This document shows positions 56,195-64,000 of a DNA stretch of 64,000 nt, one piece after another (within the stretch, counting starts at the first letter, position 1; every line of letters starts with the position of its first letter). This DNA is from Charina bottae (taxonomy: Eukaryota > Chordata > Lepidosauria > Squamata > Charinaidae). A program made the position numbers and the translations under genes. The stretch lies in the NCBI GenBank assembly GCA_023362775.1, contig JALMGJ010000008.1, forward strand, positions 34,645,001 to 34,709,000, read 5' to 3'. Under the pieces are notes generated by a model. It saw only the letters and a list, made by a program, of their open reading frames with translations. It ran no database searches and was not told the origin of the DNA.

Positions 56195-57415
56195 CAAAAA
56201 AACAAAGAAAACAATCATTTTCATTTTATGTTTAATTAGCTTTTAATGTTTCAACCCTATACTTTGTGAAGTAACTAAGCAACACAGAATTTAATGGCAC
56301 TTCTAAATCTGTATGTGTTGTATGTCTGTGTGTGTGTATGCATGCATTGAAAAAGTATAATACTTTACATCATTAAAAGACAATAAATCCCATAGAACTC
56401 GGCTTACTACTGAGTAGAGATATATCCTATAAATCTGCTTAACTATGTCTGGATTGTATATTTGGAAAAGAAAATGATGATTGGAACACAACCTGTTTTA
56501 ATTATTTACTACAAACATCTTGAAGCAGATTCAGGAAATTTTTCAAGCAATACCAAGGAATTGATACAATACTAAAATGGGAGCATAATGTTTATAGGCA
56601 CATTATGAAAATCATAAACCACTGGATGAGCTTTTTCTTGTGTGTGTGTGTCCCTGGGAACCAGTAATCTTCCAGCTACTGCTGAATCAGGCTGTCCATC
56701 ATCCCCTGCCAGAATAACCAATGGTGAGGAATATTGGGATTTATAATTTAGCAAAATCTGGAGGGCTCATCTTGTTTGTGAATTTTTCAGAAATAGATAG
56801 CTGACCATTATGGGTAATACTAAGCTAACATAAATATACTATTTACTGATTTTAAAAAGTAGATAGCAGAATCTAACCAACCTTAACAGAAAGGTCTTGC
56901 AAACTTATAAAGCTTATAAACTTATATACTCAATGGGTGCTGTAGCTACATATGTCTGATGGTTCCCAATATGGATGAAACCAGTCATGTACTGCCTCCT
57001 GGTAGTCAGTATAACTGAAAACACCAGACAGGATATACACTGTGTAAAGACAGAGAAAATTTCCCCCTCCCTCCCCAAGAAGGAGATGGAAGTCATGGAT
57101 TGAAAAGTGAGAGAATCAGTGGACTGCACCTGGATTCCAATTATATTGAATATTGATAGATTAATTAATAAGGCTGCTCGAAGCTCTGGTTCAAAGCTTC
57201 AATGTAAAGCTTTGCTGTACTTGCACTGTAATAATTTGGTTGTGGGTATCAGCCCTGAATCTTCAAATCAATAATTCAAATAATCACAGTTCAGATTATT
57301 TGACTTGGTTGAAATGCATACCCTTAACATTTATTTCTTCCCCTTTAGTCCATGATTAACTTTGCTTCTGTGAAAAGACTTACCCTTTAAAACTAATACT
57401 GTGGGGATAACTTAT
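56195..57415. other. Unassigned with MITE-like scraps
   Basis: 56395-56430 and 56640-56770 carry short motifs shared with other scraps in the window. No gene. Confidence 0.4.
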
Positions 57416-57419
57416 ACTT

Positions 57420-57600
57420 ATAGAAAGGTTAAAGTAAGGTTTCCCTTGAGTCAGTCTTGACTCCTTGACCCATGGAGTTTTCTTGGAATGATGCAGATGT
57501 GGTTTGCCATTGCCTTCTTCTGGGATGTTTCTTTGACTTCTTAGTTTAGCCTACCACAGTGGTTTCCCAGGCTGCTATTTTTTCAAGTATAATCTGATGC
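57420..57600 (-). mobile_element. Sauria-type SINE, body and tail
   Basis: On the minus strand: GAAGAAGGCAATGGCAAACC, CATTCCAAGAAAACTCCATG and GTCAAGACTGACTCAAGGGA, in the same order as in the copy at 6445-6650. The tRNA-like head is missing. Confidence 0.75.
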
Positions 57601-57604
57601 TATT

Positions 57605-59170
57605 TAGCTTTCTATACCAGCCAAGACTGGCCAGATGCTGTCACCTGCTGAGATATAGGAAGGTTAGGTATCTGTTAAAGGAAAGAAAAATAAGATACAC
57701 TGAACACTATCAAGATATGTTCTCTTCCATTTATTTCCCTAAACAGCAAATCTCTCACCAAACAGTCTTTCCCTGTGAATTTAAAATTAACAGGAGAGGT
57801 TAAAAATTGCCCTCTCTGTATTATTATTTAATATGACCTTTAAAATTGCTGACCTTTTCTTAACAATATTTCTTTCTGTTGATCTCACACTTTTTATTTA
57901 ACTAACCTTTCCTGTTTTCTAAAAATCTTCTTTTTAGCACTGACTAAATGTTGGGGAGGGAATAGTTTCTGTGCAAGCACAGAGCATGTGATTTGGATGA
58001 GCAGATGCCATATCTAACTGCTATGTCTGCCATAATTTTGGCCCATGATATTTTTTCCAACAAGCAGGAGGTTAAACAAAAACATTTCAGAGAGAAAATC
58101 TCATCTAGATGAGCTGTGTCAAGCCTAGAGGGAAAACAATTATAGCGGCTATGTGGTGGGCCACATTGTAATGGAACTGAGATACTCAGGAGGAAGCCAA
58201 GAAGCAAAAGGAAAAGAGCTGATAAGGGAATGCAACTGGCAATGAGATGACAAGAAAAGCTGACCCTAAGGGATGATGACAAACTAGTAATTAAAGTTGT
58301 GATGGTATCTCAAGAGGAAAGAACATGAAGTTTCTTTTTCTTTTAAAATTGGGCAAAATAGTTGAGAGAAGAAAATTGTTGTTGTATGCCTGCCAAAGAA
58401 TGTTTGAAACAGTATTTTAATCATTATATGCATAACCTCAACTAGAACCATCAAACCTAGGATGCAAAAATGTGGGTGACCACTAGATAGCAGTGAAGGC
58501 TTTGGATCTTCTATCACTTTGATGCTTTCTAGTGGACAACTGGATTTTTCAATCCCAGATGTGATAGCCCTATCCTCAAGAGTATTACAGATGCCACAGG
58601 TAGGATATAATACCTTAAGATTAGTTCTACCCATTCAAAAAAGTTACAGCAGTTTTAACTCTGTTGTGCCTGTACTTGTAGGTGTGGAATTTCAGGCTAG
58701 GTGTGGAATTTCAGGCTGGATGTATGCTTGTTTTTTTTAAAATCCTCCCTACATGTTGGATGTCAGTTCAAACATTCCCATTGTAATTGCCCTCAACTGA
58801 AGATTCCTTGTACCTTTACTAGAATCACTACAGGCAGATATGGCTGGGAGGTCCCTTCACTCTGGCCTCTTAACACTGATGGAGATTGCAGCAGCATCCC
58901 TCACTGAACTGCAATGCTGTTTTCCATAACTGTCCTTCCTCCTGAGGAAAGTTCATGTTCAACACATTCTAATATTCTTCAGATAATATAGATGCACAGA
59001 AGGAATGGTGCACTGAGAGAAGCAAAATCAAAGGCTCAGTAGGCCAGGTCCCACCTTGTCCTGTCCAGCCTGCATACATATAGAATCTGTATAGAAAGAT
59101 CAATTATGTCAGTAGTCTTGTTGGAGACTTGATTTTGAAGGGTTATTGGATATAATTACAGGATTATACC
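57605..59170. other. No gene supported
   Basis: A minus-strand open stretch at 58284-58634 overlaps a repeat-like ACTGCTATCTAGTGGTCACC motif. Two adjacent copies of GGTGTGGAATTTCAGGCT lie near 58680-58720. Confidence 0.35.
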
Positions 59171-59176
59171 TAACAG

Positions 59177-59293
59177 TGACAGACTCAACCATGGGGGAGC
59201 TGGGGATGGTGACAGCCGACAGGAAGCTCTGGCGTGGGCTGGTCCATGAAGTCACGAAGAGTCGGAAGCGACTGAACGAATAAACAACAACAT
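59177..59293 (+). mobile_element. BovB 3' end, subfamily A
   Basis: A 5'-truncated copy of 117 bp: GTGACAGACTCAACCATGGG...CACGAAGAGTCGGAAGCGAC, ending AATAAACAACAAC. Confidence 0.93.
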
Positions 59294-59296
59294 ATC

Positions 59297-59572
59297 TGTC
59301 AGGGCCAGCCCAAGAACGACGATGAGTCAGTGCATTCAAAACTCCAGTTCTTTATTTGCTCTCACCATACAGACAGAATCTTGCCAGACTAAAGCTACTC
59401 TAACTAACCTAAGGGGAAATAACCTGGGAGACTCTAGGGCGGGGCTACCCCGAACTTCTTTATATTCCCACAAACGCTGAGTCCTCTTATCTCCTTGGAA
59501 TGCGCCCCCTCCTTCCTGAGAAACAGCAGCAGCACCGAAAGCCACCACAATATCCCAATACATTTACAGGTA
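59297..59572 (-). mobile_element. Probable solo LTR
   Basis: The ends are TGTCAGGG...CCAATACA (TG...CA). On the minus strand a TATAAA box (59459-59464 on plus) precedes AATAAA (59351-59356), with about 55 bases of U5-like sequence after it. The interior is GC-richer than its surroundings. No target duplication can be matched; the left neighbour is a BovB tail and the right a MITE, which may have blurred it. Confidence 0.6.
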
Positions 59573-59576
59573 GTCC

Positions 59577-59924
59577 TTGCTTAGTGAACACAATTGGGAC
59601 CAGCAACTCTGTTGCTAAGTGACCGGTTGTTAAGCAAGACATCATGTGACCGCAACAGACTCACTTCCACTGTGGTTGTTACAGGAGTCACCGTGAGTTG
59701 TTAAGCAAGACATCACATGACTGTGACTTGCAATTTTACTGCCAGCTTCTCCACTGAATCTGCTTGTTGGAAGCCGGCTGTGAAACATGCAAATGGCAAT
59801 CATATGACTGTGAGGGTGCTGTGACAGTCTTATGTCTGAGGACCAGTCATAAAGTTACTTTTTCAGCACTCTTATAACTTCAAATGGTCGCTAAACAGGG
59901 CAGTTGTTAAGTGAGGATTACCTG
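59577..59924. mobile_element. Tc1/mariner-type MITE
   Basis: A 348-bp element beginning CAGGTAGTCCTTGCTTAGTG and ending GTTAAGTGAGGATTACCTG, flanked by TA on both sides (59575-59576, 59925-59926). The interior repeats GTTGCTAAGTGACC and GTTGTTAAGCAAGACATCA motifs. It has no transposase frame. I recall it as a family common in squamates. Confidence 0.85.
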
Positions 59925-59929
59925 TATTA

Positions 59930-60300
59930 GAACTTAGCCAGCATGAATTAAGGACAGAGTGATCTTTCTGTAATGTTCACAGCTTTCCAAGAAGAAAAAT
60001 ATTTTTTTTCTTTTCCACATAAATGTATAATCTGAAGACATTTAAAAAGGAAGCATTTACATGGAAGTTTGTATCATTTTCCTGTGTATTTTCTTTGCAC
60101 AGTAAATCCTATTAAAATTTATATGAATTTTCTTTGTTAGATACATTCTTAAGATAAATTTTCTCTAGTAGATCCCTGGATATATTTATTAGATACAATA
60201 ATATACATATTTTTATAAGCAGTTTTCCATTATACAAATATTTGTTTGTTTGAATTTTTATCTGAAAACTTGCATCACAAAATAAAAAAAAATATTCCAC
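59930..60300. other. Unassigned AT-rich DNA
   Basis: No feature recognised. Confidence 0.4.
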
Positions 60301-60309
60301 ATTTACGTA

Positions 60310-60315
60310 TTTATT
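60310..60315 (-). promoter_or_regulatory. Possible polyadenylation signal
   Basis: AATAAA on the minus strand about 50 bases after the stop of the candidate exon 60367-60604. Confidence 0.3.
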
Positions 60316-60366
60316 TTGGGGAGTGTGAGTTAGGTTGGCTAGAACTAGCATAAGAATCAAAATGTT

Positions 60367-60604
60367 TTAACCTGAATGCTTGAATCCACGAAGGCAGCTA
60401 AAAATGCTTATGTAATTGCCAGTTCCTTTTTTAGTTTCAGATATCTGTCCATCATAATGCTGGTGACTGCAACCCTCATGGACGGAGACAGCATATGACC
60501 AGATATTACAAACAAAAGAAATGTACAGAATGGGTCCTATTGTAGCCACTATCAGACGTGACCACCGATAAGACCCAGCAGAATGATTTTCTTGTGTGCC
60601 CATT
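60367..60604 (-). CDS. Candidate terminal exon with a membrane-like segment
   Basis: On the minus strand GCATTCTATTTTAAG could be an acceptor; an ATG in good context (AGAATGG) follows at once. The 78-codon frame includes RLIVATIGPILYISFVCNIW, a hydrophobic stretch long enough for one membrane crossing. A polar, Cys/His-containing tail follows and ends at TAA, with AATAAA nearby. I recognise no family. It could be a first or single exon, a terminal exon or chance. Confidence 0.25.
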
Positions 60605-60621
60605 CTTAAAATAGAATGCAA

Positions 60622-62080
60622 GATATGAAACAGTATACATCAGATCTTCTGCAAAAGAGCAAGTTTCTCTTTGAAGAAGTTTTTAAAAGATAACAAATAG
60701 AACCCTTGATACATGGCATTTAAAGATAAAAAAGACCAATGAAGTTCAATGAGAAATGGCTTGATATTTTGCTCACTGTAGACAATAGTTACATGTAGAT
60801 GTTGAGAAAACTTTTTTCATGAGATTTCCTGGGAATTATCACACATATATTTTGTTCATTCTTCATTTGTCTTCCATTAGGGTACCAGATGTTGGCTGCA
60901 AAAATTCAGACAACTATTGAGTTTCTCTATCTCTCTCTGTTTCTCTGTCTCCTTGCTACCATCTACTATCTGGATTTAGCCCTACCCAAATAAAATATCA
61001 AATTAAAGACTTCCTTGCTTGATTTTGCTATCTGAAAAGATTCTATTAGAACAGACCTGTAAATTTTGTGATTCAGTAAACTCATCACAAACAAAATGCA
61101 GTTTACTATGGCTTATCCCTGGGGTGTAACTGTTTTTACTTCAGTTTTGTCATTCACGGTGGATACATTAATACCCACAGGGACTAAATTGCCCATCCCT
61201 GGATATTATAATTATATTTATATATTTAGGATATGGGAGAATATCCTTGAATATCAGAGTTTTGGTTTTGTTGATATAATGTAAGCTGTTTTTTAAACCA
61301 ACAATTAAGGTCTAAAAATCTACTTTGGGATGTGGAACATGTTTATCCCCTGAAAACTGAACCTGTCCAGCCCAGAGTTTTCAACATGAAGCAGATGTCT
61401 CCTGATTCATCTAGAATACCCACTGTGGGACTGATGATTCTATGAGTTATTTTCATTAATGGGCCTTATCACAAGTTTACCAAGTCTTGAAAGAGGGAAA
61501 ATGAAATATTATTTCCGAGGTAATTTCTACCTAGGATGATCCACCATCTTTGCTCCTCTTCTCTCACCTCTGAGAATGTTTTCTCCCACCTCTGAGAATG
61601 AAACAGAAAGAGGTGGACAGAGCATATACAGTATATCCATATATTTTGAAAAGCTTGTAACCTGTCCCACCATACCCCAAAGGTATTGTGGAGCTTAGAA
61701 AAGAAAAAAGGCAAGAAGCTCTTTAAAATATTCTTTTACAAAAGCATTAAGTGATTTATCCAAGTTCACTCAGAATGTGCAATAATAGAGCTACTCTATT
61801 AAGAATATAGCTTTAAGTACAAATACAGAAGTACACCCAAATGTATTACTGAATGTGCTAACATAAAACACTTTTATTTTACTTTTGGGTGGAGGGGGAA
61901 GGCAAATTGTTCTATTACCTACTCTGTTTGATGAAGAACTCTGAAGAAATTGCATTCTTTCTTTAATGTAAATATGGAAGCTTTCTAAAACATTACATAG
62001 AGTTTCCATGCATTTTATTCTAAACAGTTTTGTTCCACTTCTTGGGTGGGCTAGAGGGTCTGGCTGGTATTAAGAGAGAT
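60622..62080. other. No gene recognised
   Basis: Unassigned. A tandem duplication of TCTCACCTCTGAGAATG-type sequence lies near 61560-61600. Confidence 0.4.
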
Positions 62081-62090
62081 ATACAGTATA

Positions 62091-62425
62091 CGGGGGGGGG
62101 GGGGGATGGCCCAGCAGTTAAGATGCCAGGCCTGTCAATCAGAAGGTCACAAGAAAGGTGGTTTGAGACCCTAGCCCCGCGTGACAGAGTGAGCTCCCGC
62201 ACTCGCCCCAGCTCTTGCCAACCTAGCAATTCGAAAGCATGCAAATGCAAGTAGATAAATAGGCACCACTTTGGTGGGTAGGTAACAACGTTCCGTGCCC
62301 GTCATGCCGGCCACATGACTGCGGAAGCATCTTTGGACAGCACTGGCTCTTTGGCTAAGAAATGGAGATGAGCACCGCCCCCTAGAGTCAGACACAACCG
62401 TGTGGGGGAACATTTACCTTTACCT
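62091..62425 (+). mobile_element. tRNA-derived SINE, GGTAAAGG-tail family
   Basis: A plus-strand copy whose start carries a 14-base G run in place of the usual GGGGCG. The A-box region is GATGGCCCAGCAGTTAAG and the B box has decayed to GGTTTGAGACC. The tail is ACCTTTACCTT. A 9-bp duplication, TACAGTATA, lies at 62082-62090 and 62426-62434. Confidence 0.93.
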
Positions 62426-62434
62426 TACAGTATA

Positions 62435-63370
62435 TGGGCACAATGGAATTCACAAGCCCCAAGTTGCCAACCTTGATACATTTATATCTCAGATAACAGG
62501 ACTTTTAAATATCAATCACAGGAAAACTTGAATGGGAGAAAAGTATTGCCCTTATATTTTGTTTGTGGACTTCCCATACACATTTAGTTAGCCATTATGG
62601 AAACAAACTATGAAAGTAAATGTGTGTTAAATCTGATACACCAGCACTTTTCCCCCCCATATGTTGTATGCAAGCCTGAATGAAAGAGGTTATTTTTTAA
62701 CATCCCTGTTTCTAATGCATGGTAGAAATAGAGAATCCTGTTCTTAGAACCCCAGAGTAAACAATTATCTATATAACTGCAATTGGTAATTTTATCAAGT
62801 AATACTTTTTTTTCTTTTTCTGCAGTAAGTGAAATGGTAATTTTTGTAACATACAATCCCTTATAGTGGATACTTTAAAAAAACCCTTCAGTCCTCTGTT
62901 TGATGTAATAGAAATTGACAGCTGAGATATATTTCCTGGTACATTGGTGATTTAAAAAAAGAATAGAAAATATTTTTCTTTGAAGGCCCATATCTACGTT
63001 TGAATGTTTGCATGGTACTATCAGCTTAATTATCATGAACAGTATGAAGCTGTTCTGAATGTTTATTTTTTTGTGAGCAATTGCAAAAATAAATATTATA
63101 AATTATTATTCAAACAAAAATGGTTTTCTTTTCTACAATGAATATAGAACATTATAGTTGTTTCTGGTCTGTTCCTGGCTATCTGGCATTTGAGGAAGCT
63201 TTTCATCAAGTGTAGTATAGTGGATATCAATAAATGACACCAGGCTTAATAGAGAGCCCCCACCCCCACCCCATCTCTGTATAATCCTAATTCACCATAG
63301 ACATTTGGTTGGCCACTGAGGGAACTAAAAAGTAGAACAAATATGCTGCTCTTAGACACCAGTTATATGC
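62435..63370. other. No gene recognised
   Basis: AT-rich, unassigned. Confidence 0.4.
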
Positions 63371-63376
63371 AGAGAA

Positions 63377-63502
63377 GTCAAAACACTCAAGATGCCAGGC
63401 ACAATTGCAAGATGAAGCCTCACCCCCTTTTAATGTGTGTTGAATACATTACAGGCATATTAAAAAGGGGCAGAGCTGCCATCTTGACTGGTTTGTTTTG
63501 AC
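63377..63502. repeat. Inverted-repeat element, MITE-like
   Basis: The left end GTCAAAACACTCAAGATGCC and the complement of the right end (GTCAAAACAAACCAGTCAAG, then ATGGCAG) share an inverted terminus. An inner palindrome pairs CCCCTTTTAAT with ATTAAAAAGGGG. No target duplication was found. Confidence 0.5.
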
Positions 63503-63509
63503 ACCCCTT

Positions 63510-64000
63510 TCCTTGTGGATGCCCCTGGATGCTTAGAAGGAGGAGGAGGTAGAGGTAGAGATGGAGGCATCGCTGTATGTTCTGAAAGCAGCTGATGATA
63601 ATGAATAAAGTGATGGCTCAGTCCAACCCAGCATGTAGAGGTTTAGCACTGCAACTTCTACTTTCAGCAATGGCCTAACAGAAAATGAAATGTTTCAAAA
63701 TATTTGAAAGATATCTCTTAACTGAGAAATAGATGGAATGGAACTGTACTTATAAAAGCTTCCAGTCTGAAGGCATATTTATTCTACTTCTCAGTTCAAT
63801 TGTACTACACACTTGTAGTTCAACTTTTCCATGCTGATTTGCCTTTTGTCGTAGTTTTATCTGAGGGAAAGGAGATATCTTGAGTTCTTAGAACCAAATT
63901 AGCCAGGCCCTAACACAGGACTCAGGCCGAATCAATCCCTCCTATCTAAAACATTGATCTCCAGCCAATAAGAAAAAATGATTTTGCCAGGTTGACTATA
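63510..64000. other. No gene recognised
   Basis: Unassigned to the window end. Confidence 0.4.

Overview
The window is vertebrate nuclear DNA, AT-rich and almost free of host coding sequence. The repeats point to a squamate reptile: BovB/RTE, L2 and CR1 LINEs, an R4-like LINE, a Penelope element, L1, Sauria-type and other tRNA-derived SINEs, hAT and Tc1/mariner-type MITEs, and long (AC)n/(AG)n, (GATA)n and (AT)n microsatellites. I cannot name the species or the chromosome. Nothing looks bacterial, plasmid or CRISPR-like.

The only support for a host gene is on the minus strand between about 27.5 and 20.3 kb. Four exon-like blocks (27341-27468, 24416-24594, 20572-20774, 20308-20412), plus a fifth possible one (21382-21480 or 21332-21480), have open frames and fitting splice sites. 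The last ends in a stop followed 25 bases later by a polyadenylation signal. I do not recognise the protein. The phases show that further exons are missing. Two weaker isolated exon candidates lie at 9449-9562 (+) and 60367-60604 (-).

Layout. 1-6.7 kb: tRNA-SINE, L2 fragments, an 861-bp solo LTR and an 803-bp hAT element. 7.7-8.3 kb: a two-headed SINE. 9.9-18.5 kb: old RTE and CR1 pieces, a second LTR candidate and a short telomere-like array. 18.7-28.5 kb: SINE, the candidate gene, three LINE fragments, a Ty3/gypsy-like gag remnant, an R4-like C-terminus and long microsatellites. 29.5-32.2 kb: an old minus-strand LINE broken by repeats, and an L1. 34.1-37 kb: a hAT MITE with a perfect 8-bp duplication, an endonuclease/reverse-transcriptase LINE and a SINE. 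38-44 kb: CR1, hAT MITEs, an R4-like LINE, L2 and BovB. 44.2-46.4 kb: an internally deleted L1 with a nested BovB. 48.4-52.4 kb: old RTE, Penelope and BovB. 55-64 kb: a SINE with an internal duplication, L2, a stacked BovB/LTR/MITE cluster and a SINE.

The elements do not form a pathway. They depend on each other as parasites: SINEs carry tails resembling those of LINEs that could mobilise them, and short hAT and Tc1-like elements need transposase from elsewhere. Target duplications and nesting give relative insertion order at several sites. Clade names rest on remembered family motifs, not on a search.
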